DNA from: Gigaspora rosea | Lineage: Eukaryota; Glomeromycota; Glomeromycetes; Diversisporales; Gigasporaceae | Assembly (NCBI GenBank): GCA_003550325.1 | Contig: QKWP01000049.1 | Location: 83,669 to 147,668, forward strand | Direction of reading: 5' to 3' | DNA: 64,000 nucleotides | Part shown: piece after piece, positions 49,199 through 60,009 of the stretch | Layout of the letters: every line of letters starts with the position of its first letter | How positions within the stretch are numbered: position 1 is the first letter of the stretch | Notes under the pieces: generated by a model | The model's input: the letters and a program-made list of their open reading frames with translations, nothing else | Told to the model about the DNA's origin: nothing | The model's database searches: none | Made by a program: the position numbers and the translations under genes

Positions 49199-51508
49199 AT
49201 TACGATTATAATCGATTTATAGATATATAACGATTTAATATAAAAAATGATATATATCGATTATAGATATATATCGATTTTTATCTAATTAATTGATATA
49301 TAACGATATTTTATAATCGATATAAAACGATTAAGTGCTATATATCGATCAATATTTATATATAAAATTTGCTGATGTAAACTATTTTCTAATAATTAAA
49401 AATCAGCTGAATCACATTGTTATAGCTTTTTTTGCTACCACTATTCTATTTTACTCTATTCTTGTGACAAAGCCATGAGCAAACAAGCTATATGGGGTGT
49501 TATACATTAAAACAGCCCTTTTTTACATATAATTTATTTTGAGATAATTGAGTTTAATCATTTGTTTTGATTTTCAGACTGATCCGGGATGAAGTGAATA
49601 TTACGATTTTGATTGGTTAAATGTAACAGGTGACTATCGGATAATCTCGTGATGTGTTGGCCTTACGTGGCCTCATGTAATTTTTCTTTTACAATTATCT
49701 TGATTTTTTATTATGCAAATCGACTTTCATTTTAATTGAAAAATATCGATCATGTCAAAATTTATATAAATCTAATGAAAACTCAATTTTCAAAAAATTG
49801 CATAAAAGGGCTGTTTTAATATGTAACACCCCATATAGTATAACTAAAAAATTAAAAATAGAACTTTTATTTTAATTTAAATAATTGATATCTCTATTAA
49901 ATCTATATGAATAAATTAAAAAATATCTTAAATAATTATTATTATAACAATTATTATAAACGCACTTATGGTCCATAGGTAAATTAGATTTGCAAATCTA
50001 TGTAACAAAAACAAAAAAATAACTTTTACAAAACAAAAAAATAAATTTTAATTACTTTAGGATTAGAGTAAGGCCTGGGATTTTATTGGTACATTATATA
50101 CAAAATTTAGCAAGGTATTTTTTTTATTAGAGCCCCAAAGGTAAAAATTTTAAGATATGAATATTTTTTTAAAAAAATAAACAAAAAAACGAAATTTTTT
50201 GTTACACCTATTCTTAAATTTTGATTGGCTATTCTAATGGTTTTGTGTAATATAGTATAAAACACTATAGGTGTGTTTTAGTAAAACTCTTATTATAATT
50301 AAAATTTTGTACTAGCTTGATTAATAAATTAATTTTTTTTTATTTTAAAATAATTGGCCGGAGCGTAGCGATGGACCCTAAGTTTCTATGCAAAGTGATA
50401 CAAAAATTACCTTTCTGATGTGCTTCAATTGTAAAAATCTTGACAAATTTTACTTTTTTGATATACTTGCATATATATAATATAAATCTTATCAGAAATG
50501 GAATTTAGAAATTTTTTGTCTGTCCGCACGCGTGTCTATATTTGTACTTTTAATGTTACCAACATATGCATATTAATGCGTTTGTGTAATATGATGAACA
50601 TCATATAATGAGCTCCGGACATATCATTAGCCTAGTATATATAACTAGGAAAACAGGAACTGTTGTAAGTCAGGAGCAAAAATTTAATAAAAATAGTAAG
50701 TAGTCCAATGAATATACAGTATGTAAATAAAAGGATTGTATAAATAAATATAAATTGCCTATTTTTAAGCTATGGTATTTTATATAAAAGAAATAGTCCA
50801 ATGAATCTATATAAAAAAAGGGTTGCGTAAAATCGATTGTGTAATAGCCAATAAAAGAAATAGTCGTAGTCCAACGAATATATATAGAAAAAAAGGTTGA
50901 GAAAAAAAATTTGTATAAAATTGATTGTATAACAGTCAATCAAACATATTTATTATATTTATGTATCACATGATCAAACAGACAGACAATTATCTGCAGA
51001 CAAACAGACAATTTTGATAATGGCCTCTAGTAGAACTACCCCAGTATCGCCAGAAAAATTCTACTATCACTGATGATCGACAGCAGATTAGCCAATAATT
51101 AATTGTGATTTGGTGTAATGTAACACAATTAGAAAATTTCAAAACAAACGTTCGTTTTGCAAAAAAAAACCAAGAAACGCTTATTTATCAAAAATTTGTA
51201 TAAGAAATCACCTAATGTGCATTAACAAAAAGTTTTTTTTGAGCGATTTTGCTATTAATACCCCTCAAATCCTAATCTTAGCACAGACTCTAACCCTAAC
51301 CTAAAGATTTTTTGTATGATCACGTGACAGTAAAATTTTATGGCGATACTGAAGAAAATCTCTAGTGCAAATCATACGTTTTTGATACTCCTGCACCTAC
51401 TTTTTTGATACTAATCGACATGAAAATCCCAGTAAAAATAAGAATTTTCAAAACTTTGAGCGAAGTTATCTTGACAATAATAAGACCAAATTTAGTAAAC
51501 CTTTTTTA
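49048..51508. repeat. 2.46-kb segment, first copy
   Basis: Reappears at 52379-54839 (constant offset 3331) with no difference I could see by eye. The second copy follows the 608-N gap (51771-52378). The copies part at 51508 / 54839, inside a palindromic sequence. Most likely unmerged alleles or a scaffold join; a true tandem duplication is possible. Its content is otherwise AT-rich and non-coding, apart from the element at 49488-49838. Confidence 0.85.
49488..49838. mobile_element. 351-bp MITE
   Basis: ctatatggggtgttatacat with aaaacagccctttt at the left; aaaagggctgtttt with atgtaacaccccatatag at the right. Also present in the duplicate at about 52819-53169. Confidence 0.8.
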
Positions 51509-51770
51509 TTTGAATTCCATGGCTTCATAGAATTCAAATAAAAAAAAATTCATCGAATTTAGTTAAGTGGCTGTCAAGTTATCTTCGCTCAAAGTCAGAG
51601 AAAATCAAAACACCTATTAAAATAGAAGCTGCGCCAAATTTTTTATTAAAGATACCTCGACACTCATTTAAACAAATTTGATAAAGCTTTTTTTTTGAAT
51701 TCTATAGCTTTATATAATTCAAATAAAAAAATTTTTATCGAATTTAGTCAAGTAGTTGTCAAGATATCTT

Positions 51771-52378
51771 NNNNNNNNNNNNNNNNNNNNNNNNNNNNNN
51801 NNNNNNNNNNNNNNNNNNNNNNNNNNNNNNNNNNNNNNNNNNNNNNNNNNNNNNNNNNNNNNNNNNNNNNNNNNNNNNNNNNNNNNNNNNNNNNNNNNNN
51901 NNNNNNNNNNNNNNNNNNNNNNNNNNNNNNNNNNNNNNNNNNNNNNNNNNNNNNNNNNNNNNNNNNNNNNNNNNNNNNNNNNNNNNNNNNNNNNNNNNNN
52001 NNNNNNNNNNNNNNNNNNNNNNNNNNNNNNNNNNNNNNNNNNNNNNNNNNNNNNNNNNNNNNNNNNNNNNNNNNNNNNNNNNNNNNNNNNNNNNNNNNNN
52101 NNNNNNNNNNNNNNNNNNNNNNNNNNNNNNNNNNNNNNNNNNNNNNNNNNNNNNNNNNNNNNNNNNNNNNNNNNNNNNNNNNNNNNNNNNNNNNNNNNNN
52201 NNNNNNNNNNNNNNNNNNNNNNNNNNNNNNNNNNNNNNNNNNNNNNNNNNNNNNNNNNNNNNNNNNNNNNNNNNNNNNNNNNNNNNNNNNNNNNNNNNNN
52301 NNNNNNNNNNNNNNNNNNNNNNNNNNNNNNNNNNNNNNNNNNNNNNNNNNNNNNNNNNNNNNNNNNNNNNNNNNNNNN
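51771..52378. other. Assembly gap (Ns)
   Basis: 608 unknown bases. Reading frames drawn across it are meaningless. Confidence 0.99.
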
Positions 52379-54839
52379 ATTAAATATTTTTTATAGTTCT
52401 GAATATTTTTCCGAAAAGAAAAAAATAGGTTATTTTAATAAAATTTTAAGTAATTTAGACTTATTTTTTTTGTCCACAATTGTCTACAATTGTTCACAAA
52501 TTGTCCAGAGCTGTTCCATAACAATACTGATTACGATTATAATCGATTTATAGATATATAACGATTTAATATAAAAAATGATATATATCGATTATAGATA
52601 TATATCGATTTTTATCTAATTAATTGATATATAACGATATTTTATAATCGATATAAAACGATTAAGTGCTATATATCGATCAATATTTATATATAAAATT
52701 TGCTGATGTAAACTATTTTCTAATAATTAAAAATCAGCTGAATCACATTGTTATAGCTTTTTTTGCTACCACTATTCTATTTTACTCTATTCTTGTGACA
52801 AAGCCATGAGCAAACAAGCTATATGGGGTGTTATACATTAAAACAGCCCTTTTTTACATATAATTTATTTTGAGATAATTGAGTTTAATCATTTGTTTTG
52901 ATTTTCAGACTGATCCGGGATGAAGTGAATATTACGATTTTGATTGGTTAAATGTAACAGGTGACTATCGGATAATCTCGTGATGTGTTGGCCTTACGTG
53001 GCCTCATGTAATTTTTCTTTTACAATTATCTTGATTTTTTATTATGCAAATCGACTTTCATTTTAATTGAAAAATATCGATCATGTCAAAATTTATATAA
53101 ATCTAATGAAAACTCAATTTTCAAAAAATTGCATAAAAGGGCTGTTTTAATATGTAACACCCCATATAGTATAACTAAAAAATTAAAAATAGAACTTTTA
53201 TTTTAATTTAAATAATTGATATCTCTATTAAATCTATATGAATAAATTAAAAAATATCTTAAATAATTATTATTATAACAATTATTATAAACGCACTTAT
53301 GGTCCATAGGTAAATTAGATTTGCAAATCTATGTAACAAAAACAAAAAAATAACTTTTACAAAACAAAAAAATAAATTTTAATTACTTTAGGATTAGAGT
53401 AAGGCCTGGGATTTTATTGGTACATTATATACAAAATTTAGCAAGGTATTTTTTTTATTAGAGCCCCAAAGGTAAAAATTTTAAGATATGAATATTTTTT
53501 TAAAAAAATAAACAAAAAAACGAAATTTTTTGTTACACCTATTCTTAAATTTTGATTGGCTATTCTAATGGTTTTGTGTAATATAGTATAAAACACTATA
53601 GGTGTGTTTTAGTAAAACTCTTATTATAATTAAAATTTTGTACTAGCTTGATTAATAAATTAATTTTTTTTTATTTTAAAATAATTGGCCGGAGCGTAGC
53701 GATGGACCCTAAGTTTCTATGCAAAGTGATACAAAAATTACCTTTCTGATGTGCTTCAATTGTAAAAATCTTGACAAATTTTACTTTTTTGATATACTTG
53801 CATATATATAATATAAATCTTATCAGAAATGGAATTTAGAAATTTTTTGTCTGTCCGCACGCGTGTCTATATTTGTACTTTTAATGTTACCAACATATGC
53901 ATATTAATGCGTTTGTGTAATATGATGAACATCATATAATGAGCTCCGGACATATCATTAGCCTAGTATATATAACTAGGAAAACAGGAACTGTTGTAAG
54001 TCAGGAGCAAAAATTTAATAAAAATAGTAAGTAGTCCAATGAATATACAGTATGTAAATAAAAGGATTGTATAAATAAATATAAATTGCCTATTTTTAAG
54101 CTATGGTATTTTATATAAAAGAAATAGTCCAATGAATCTATATAAAAAAAGGGTTGCGTAAAATCGATTGTGTAATAGCCAATAAAAGAAATAGTCGTAG
54201 TCCAACGAATATATATAGAAAAAAAGGTTGAGAAAAAAAATTTGTATAAAATTGATTGTATAACAGTCAATCAAACATATTTATTATATTTATGTATCAC
54301 ATGATCAAACAGACAGACAATTATCTGCAGACAAACAGACAATTTTGATAATGGCCTCTAGTAGAACTACCCCAGTATCGCCAGAAAAATTCTACTATCA
54401 CTGATGATCGACAGCAGATTAGCCAATAATTAATTGTGATTTGGTGTAATGTAACACAATTAGAAAATTTCAAAACAAACGTTCGTTTTGCAAAAAAAAA
54501 CCAAGAAACGCTTATTTATCAAAAATTTGTATAAGAAATCACCTAATGTGCATTAACAAAAAGTTTTTTTTGAGCGATTTTGCTATTAATACCCCTCAAA
54601 TCCTAATCTTAGCACAGACTCTAACCCTAACCTAAAGATTTTTTGTATGATCACGTGACAGTAAAATTTTATGGCGATACTGAAGAAAATCTCTAGTGCA
54701 AATCATACGTTTTTGATACTCCTGCACCTACTTTTTTGATACTAATCGACATGAAAATCCCAGTAAAAATAAGAATTTTCAAAACTTTGAGCGAAGTTAT
54801 CTTGACAATAATAAGACCAAATTTAGTAAACCTTTTTTT
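52379..54839. repeat. 2.46-kb segment, second copy
   Basis: See the first copy at 49048-51508. This copy continues into a complete palindrome (54690-55035), whereas the first copy diverges in the middle of that palindrome. Confidence 0.85.
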
Positions 54840-55035
54840 ATTTGAATTCTATGAAGCCATAGAATTCAAAAAAAAATGTTTTACCAAATTTGGTCTTATG
54901 GTTGCTAAGATATCTCTTTGTTCAAAGTTTTGAAAATTCTTATTTTTACTAGGGATTTTTATGTCGATCAGACTTCGATCAGTATCAAAAAAGTAGGTGC
55001 AGGAGTATCAAAAATGTATGATTTGCATCTCTAGT
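54690..55035. mobile_element. 346-bp palindromic MITE
   Basis: Arms pair from ctagtgcaaatcatac / gtatgatttgcatctctag through actcctgcacctactttttt to a 4-nt turn at 54854-54857 between gaattctatg and catagaattc. The 65-codon frame at 54736 is a by-product. Confidence 0.8.
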
Positions 55036-55080
55036 AGGTGTTGCTCATGTGATCGGACAGGCGGACAATGATTTGCAGAC

Positions 55081-55490
55081 CAGGGACACAGAAATATTAT
55101 TTCGATTTAAAGCAAAAATTTTGATCAATTTTTGTAAAAATTTTGATAAATTTCAATTGATTTATACAAAATTTCGATAAATCTCGATCGATTCGGTAAA
55201 TTTCAAAATCAGCATAAAAAATTTTTTTAATGTTGTTATCGTCCAATAATATTATTACTGTATTATCATATGATCTTCAGTATTTCTTTTTTTTATATTT
55301 TTTTTGGCCAATAATATTATCTTCATGTGATTTTTTATGATTTTGCCAAAAATTTCAATAAATTTCGATTAAATTTTGCCAAATTTCGAGAAATTTTGAT
55401 CAAATTTGGCCAAATTTCAAAAAATTTCGATTTGGGCAAAAATTTCAATTTCTTTCAAAAAATTGCTTTCGAAAAATTTCTGTGTCCCTG
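55081..55490. mobile_element. 410-bp hAT-type MITE
   Basis: cagggacacagaaat and atttctgtgtccctg are perfect 15-bp ends. Flanks ttgcagac (55073-55080) and ctgcggac (55491-55498) are a diverged 8-bp duplication. The interior is made of aaatttcgat-type words. Confidence 0.8.
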
Positions 55491-55499
55491 CTGCGGACA

Positions 55500-56771
55500 G
55501 ACAAAAGTAGGTGCTGATCACGTGATCGACCAATTACCGAAAATGTAAGTCCTCCGCTACGCTCTGGACGGCTAATGTATCGAATAGCGTGTACAGGGTA
55601 TCACAAAAATTACCCGGAAGATTATCTTCCAAATACGTACAAATTGGACCATGAAGAAAACCGAACATCAGAAAATTTAAAAATTGAACCATAACACTAA
55701 TCTGGCTAGTACAGAAATTGGCGTAACAATTGATAAAACAATCAAAACAATAACACATAAACAACGAATATGTTAACGTGATCGAAATAAATAGAAAATC
55801 GAAATTAACGTGATGTATTTTACTAATCGAAAATAATTATTTAAACCCGATCTTTTTACATAAAGTTATTCTTGCGTATTCAAAATTGTATTTACACATA
55901 TTTAAATTATATTCAACCGATAATTTTACAAAATTACCCTTATCGTTAATCATATTACTGTATTAAAATTCGAAATATATACTACAAAATTATTACCGTA
56001 TAGAACCTTGAATATTAGTTTAGCCCAAAACCAACATACTCAATATCTTAAATGATATTAAACTATATAGCGTATATTCTTATTTACTATTACACATTAT
56101 TATTATTCAACTGTATTATCAATCGTATATTAAATATTATAAATAAAATCAAAGTTTATTAAATATAAACATATTCTTATCGAAAAACTGTTAATAAAGT
56201 GTATTTAACTATATAACTTTCTGGACTAAAATTTCAACGAACATCAAAAGTGAAATAGCGCGCACTCTTGAGTACTAACTTTGAGAATAGCTACCTCAAA
56301 GAAGGAACTATATTGAAACAGAAGTATTAACTAATATTCGATAAGCACAATAAAGAATTAAAAGCAAAAAGAAATACTTAAAAAGAAATATAAAGGCGCT
56401 CAACCAACTAATACCTACGAATCACACTTTTACCTTGGAAAACTTAACTAACAATATAAATCCACTAGCTAGAACAGCAAGCCATTCAGTCTATATTTAA
56501 TCCAAAAAAAGTAGTAAGAAACCAGAGAAACTTGGTTATCTACGAACCACATACCATACAACTACCATTGAACTAACGAATCTCAAAACTTATAATTGAA
56601 GAACAAGCACCGAACAAATAGAAGAATTATACTCAACCAATCATAATTATTCATCTACACAATCTTTTAAAACAGAACTCAAAGTATTTCAACGGCGAAA
56701 TTTCAAACAATACAATACAGTACAGTAATTGAACAGAGAAAGGCATCCAACTTCACCAAAACGAATTCTCA
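55500..56771. other. Leader region of the virus-like element, no gene seen
   Basis: Composition changes here: from about 55,650 the plus strand becomes A-rich. It may hold a long terminal repeat or promoter and leader, but no repeat partner lies inside the window, so the 5' border of the element cannot be set. A motif aaaggcgctcaac occurs at about 56393. Confidence 0.35.
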
Positions 56772-57281
56772 ATGATTAACGCCAAAACAGCCTTAATACA
56801 TCAAATAATATTATTCATAATATAAGTAATTTTAGCCTCAGAACAATATCAATATCAACAGAAAAATCGAACTATAGTACAAGCTGATATAGTAATATCA
56901 GTACCAATACCACAAACAACATTTGCAACACCAACAATATCAAACACCCAAGAAAATCCAAGTACAAAGCCAACAAACGCCAAAATCACAATAATAGCTA
57001 CACTTACAGACGCTCCAAATAACAATATAAACAATACTTTAGCAATAGAAATTCTTAGCACAATCACTGCCATATTATCAATAATAGCCATATTATTAGG
57101 AATCTGTATTAGAAGAATTAGAAAAAGGAAATTAGCCTACAAGTGTAACTTAACACAAGCACCAATAGGAACGAGTCAAACACCATTTACAACACCATTA
57201 AACATAAACAATATCAATATAGAACAGTTAGCCCAACAATTATCACAATTGCAAAACAACCAACCACCGAGATATAAATAG
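56772..57281 (+). pseudogene. Small single-pass membrane protein 1 (in-frame stop)
   Basis: From the ATG at 56772 there is a hydrophobic start (MINAKTALIHQIILFII) like a signal peptide, interrupted by TAA at 56823-56825. The same frame then runs open to TAG at 57279-57281: a Thr/Pro/Asn-rich segment of about 70 residues, a membrane segment (codons about 90-112, ILSTITAILSIIAILLGI), a basic cluster RRIRKRK and a Gln-rich tail. The architecture matches the three small proteins that follow. The stop could be decay (CAA to TAA) or this copy may start downstream. Function unknown. Confidence 0.55.
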
Positions 57282-57475
57282 AAAGGCGCCCAAAACATAA
57301 TATTTTAATACCTTACCGCGCCAAAACAACAATACTAGTGTAACTGTATATGAACTATTCCATTCAGGAACCTTCATTTATAAACAAAATAATTAGAAAC
57401 ATTAGAACAAACCAAAATATATACCCACGTGATCAAACATATTCACGAACACAAATATTCTTTTATATACAATCT

Positions 57476-57705
57476 ATGACCACTATCCAAACTATTGTAC
57501 CAACAACAATTGATAACACTTCGGGAGATATATCAGAGAACCCTTAGCATACTCATTGTTACAAGCACTAATTATAGTAATATTTATTTATATATTAACA
57601 ATTACTATTTGCTGTATATCAATACAAAGGTATAAAAAGAGATTATACAAAAGACATTCGAACGTATCGTACGAAGCTCAATACAACGACTCAGGCTGCT
57701 GCTAA
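57476..57705 (+). CDS. Small single-pass membrane protein 2 (-1 frame change)
   Basis: ATG at 57476 (MTTIQTIVPTTIDNTSGD); the same frame is also open from an ATG at 57350. The frame meets TAG at 57545, but the -1 frame is open from 57517 and continues with a membrane segment (LAYSLLQALIIVIFIYILTI), a basic patch (QRYKKRLYKR) and a tail. It ends in TAA at 57703-57705, directly in front of the next ATG. That exact abutment argues that the -1 frame is the real continuation. Recoding and a one-base deletion are both possible. Thr-rich outside, basic inside: type I or III topology. Function unknown. Confidence 0.6.
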
Positions 57706-58013
57706 ATGAATCAAACCCAAGAACAACCAATTACACCAATCTCACCAGAAACTGCTACAATTATCACACTTACTGTTATAAGTATTGCATTAATAGTACT
57801 TATCATCATCTGTGTACATAAAAGTTGTAATAAAAGAAAACAAAGAAACAAAGAAGGAACAATAGAGTACCAGACCTTCAATCAGGACAACACAAACTTA
57901 GAACCCTAACTCAAGAACAAATCAATAGTCTACCACCTGATCAACAACGAAAACTTAGACAATACCAACAAGCACTCCAACAAGGAAACAATATTTTCAA
58001 CGGAAGGAGATAA
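57706..58013 (+). CDS. Small single-pass membrane protein 3 (-1 frame change)
   Basis: Starts at the ATG at 57706, directly after the preceding TAA. Residues 1-16 are polar, 17-37 form the membrane segment (TIITLTVISIALIVLIIICV), followed by KSCNKRKQR. The first frame stops at 57907-57909. The -1 frame continues with a Gln-rich tail (LTQEQINSLPPDQQRKLRQY) and ends in TAA at 58011-58013, immediately before the next ATG. The tail resembles the C-terminus of protein 1 (IEQLAQQLSQLQ). Function unknown. Confidence 0.62.
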
Positions 58014-58364
58014 ATGAGTCAACAGTTCTCACTCGTAACAATATCAGTACCTACAATAACCCAGTCAATAACTCAGACCTTAAACATAACAGTAACCCAA
58101 ACAGCACAACCAACAACTATATTCCAGACAACTACAATCACAGAAACAGTAACACTCTCATACTTTCAAGACCAGAATGTAATAATTGAAGACATAGTAA
58201 TAGCATTAATAGCAGTATTCACATTTATATTAGCAGTATACTTCAGATATAAACAAAGGCTAAACAATAAACTCAAATTAGCAGAAAAAGAACAACAGCG
58301 AATATATCAAATTGCATCATCAATCGATAGCACTATAACACCAATAACAACATTATCAGTTTAA
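58014..58364 (+). CDS. Small single-pass membrane protein 4
   Basis: 116 residues, intact. Residues 1-50 are Thr/Ser/Gln-rich (mucin-like) with one N-glycosylation sequon (NIT, 24-26). The membrane segment is about 58-77 (IEDIVIALIAVFTFILAVYF), then RYKQRLNNK and a helical cytoplasmic tail. Its TAA shares one base with the next ATG (TAATG, 58362-58366), as in translation by termination-reinitiation. The clearest member of the four-protein series. I know of no homologue; an envelope-like or host-membrane role is a guess. Confidence 0.75.
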   Translation: MSQQFSLVTISVPTITQSITQTLNITVTQTAQPTTIFQTTTITETVTLSYFQDQNVIIEDIVIALIAVFTFILAVYFRYKQRLNNKLKLAEKEQQRIYQIASSIDSTITPITTLSV

Positions 58365-58690
58365 TGAACAATAATAACATCAACCTATTAAACCCTGAAG
58401 AATACCTCAAAGATATCGAAAAAAGAATCAAAGAACTCAGGAGTATCGATTTAAGATCCAAAAAGTACAAACAGTTAGAACAACACGAAGAAATAATATT
58501 TCAACAAAGCAAGGTCATAATTGATCAAAATAAACCTGCAAGAGCAGAACTAGTACAAGCATATATCATTAATTGTATAAGAAAAGAAGAACCTGAAGAA
58601 TATATTAACAACATTGTAAAAGAGTATAAACAGAACCTAGAATATTTAACTAGAATCACGAACCAAAAATACCTAAATGCAACACAGTAA
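58364..58690 (+). CDS. 108-residue helical protein
   Basis: MNNNNINLLNPEEYLKDIEK onward: highly charged, predicted helical with coiled-coil character (residues 10-60). It overlaps the previous stop by one base and the next gene by 14. It has the size and charge of virion-associated or assembly proteins of reverse-transcribing viruses, but I have no sequence evidence for that role. Confidence 0.7.
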   Translation: MNNNNINLLNPEEYLKDIEKRIKELRSIDLRSKKYKQLEQHEEIIFQQSKVIIDQNKPARAELVQAYIINCIRKEEPEEYINNIVKEYKQNLEYLTRITNQKYLNATQ

Positions 58691-59140
58691 CACAATTAAA
58701 TTCACAAACCAAGAACTCAACTACTGGCTAACGATATATCCAAATACATATTATCACAACTCAAGAAAAAGAGAATTACAAGATCAATTCAAAAGATATT
58801 TTGATAGCGTACCATCATATCAAACAACATTAACGACAAGGGAATACGATACATTCGTAAAAGTAATCAACGCATTACGAACCCTTGAAGACGAATATAA
58901 AAAAGAACTTGAAAAGATATTAAAGAAAAAGAAAATCAGAAGAAATTCCTTGATAAACTAAAGAAATTTCCAGAAATAAAAGACTCATTAACCTATATAA
59001 CTATTGGACATCTTTCTAAAGAAAAAGAAGTATTAAAGAAAGGACTTGAACTAGAAAACTTACATATCAAAGACTATATAGAATTTTGTTTATATACAGA
59101 AATTAAACCAAACTTTGACGCACAATGGCAGACACTATAG
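58677..59140 (+). CDS. Helical protein, about 150 residues with a -1 frame change
   Basis: First frame 58677-58961 (94 residues, MQHSNTIKFTNQELNYWLTI). In the A-rich run at 58913-58935 the -1 frame opens and continues (KKFLDKLKKFPEIKDSL...) to TAG at 59138-59140, overlapping the Gag-like ATG (59125) by 16 nt. The overlap repeats the layout of the upstream junctions, so the -1 extension is probably genuine. Gaaaaag at 58925-58931 is a possible but weak slip site. Function unknown. Confidence 0.6.
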
Positions 59141-60009
59141 AATTCCCAGGCCTCAACAAAATTAACTTTAAAACTTTAATGAATGGAATGATACTCAATG
59201 GCTCAAATTGGGTACAATTCAGAAACCATTTCGAACATGCAATACAAGTATATGTACCACTAGACTTATTAACAACAGGATACTTTACTGGAAACTATAA
59301 TAATGGATATAATAGATTTGATCTAGGAGACATAGCTGCAAATATAGCAGGAAACGCAGACGCGAAAGGAGCATATAATGTAATATTCATGAAAAACTTA
59401 ATACATAAGTTGGCAGTATTATGCTTTGACTACGACAGATATATATTATACGAAACACATAAAAATGATTTAACATCATACTTTCCAAGTGACTTCCATA
59501 GAGGAGCACGAAGAAAAAGACATGATTGGGAATCGGTAGAAGATGACCCAACAACAATCCTATTAGACAAAACTAATTTCCTAGAAGAAATGGACATACA
59601 CTTCGCCGCAGCACATAACGGAGAAATAGGACAAGGAAACTTAATATGTCAAAATGCAGATGGACGATCAAGACAAGTATCATTCAGATTATGGTTTGAT
59701 AAAGTGTTTATAACACCAAAAATGATTAAAGAAAAACAAAAACAATTCAACAAAATGAGATTTGAATACAAATATCTAATTGAAATAGATGAAGCAGCAA
59801 ACTTCCAAACCAAATTTAACCGCGACTTAGCACTATGTAGAAACAACACATCATTCTTAGGAGGATTACAAATATTATTAGAAGGAATATTACCAAATGG
59901 ACGACATGAACTAGAAGACTACAAAAGCCAAATGAACTTAATTAATAATGAAATCACAGATACACTGGCATTCTTTATAGCACTATCAAAAGTGTATCAG
60001 GAAAAGTAG
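59125..60009 (+). CDS. Gag/capsid-like protein
   Basis: 294 residues beginning MADTIEFPGLNKINF. Mostly helical, with LNGSNWVQFRNHFEHAI near residues 28-45, reminiscent of the start of copia-type Gag proteins (L-x-G-x-N-[YW]). That is only a resemblance; I base the call mainly on its place before a CCHC nucleocapsid-like protein and a protease. The frame ends ggaaaag-TAG; the -1 frame is open from 59952 and leads without a stop into the next protein, the usual Gag-to-downstream arrangement. Confidence 0.6.
   Translation: MADTIEFPGLNKINFKTLMNGMILNGSNWVQFRNHFEHAIQVYVPLDLLTTGYFTGNYNNGYNRFDLGDIAANIAGNADAKGAYNVIFMKNLIHKLAVLCFDYDRYILYETHKNDLTSYFPSDFHRGARRKRHDWESVEDDPTTILLDKTNFLEEMDIHFAAAHNGEIGQGNLICQNADGRSRQVSFRLWFDKVFITPKMIKEKQKQFNKMRFEYKYLIEIDEAANFQTKFNRDLALCRNNTSFLGGLQILLEGILPNGRHELEDYKSQMNLINNEITDTLAFFIALSKVYQEK

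Larger units (their letters stand above)
43964..49378. mobile_element. 5.4-kb composite TIR element
   Basis: acatcagcaaattttatata at the left and tatataaaatttgctgatgt at the right are perfect inverted ends. Just inside each lie arrays of atatatcgat-type words (43980-44110 and 49206-49350). 44180-45200 holds the minus-strand version of the internal repeats seen at 840-1800 (cgaaaacttgcgaaaacttg). Several other elements lie inside (45262, 47187, 47491, 48919). No transposase. Whether it moved as one unit is not proven, and I found no target duplication. Confidence 0.5.

Noticed and set aside
51695..52553. Two frames of 233 and 265 codons
   Set aside because: They consist almost wholly of the N gap.
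55534..55764. 76-codon minus-strand frame containing LPGNFCDTLYTLF
   Set aside because: Looks like translation through a transposon end (tatcacaaaaattacccgg); no partner end or transposase was found.
56855..57091. 78-codon minus-strand hydrophobic frame
   Set aside because: Antisense of the plus-strand membrane-protein frame; the plus frame fits the series of neighbouring genes better.
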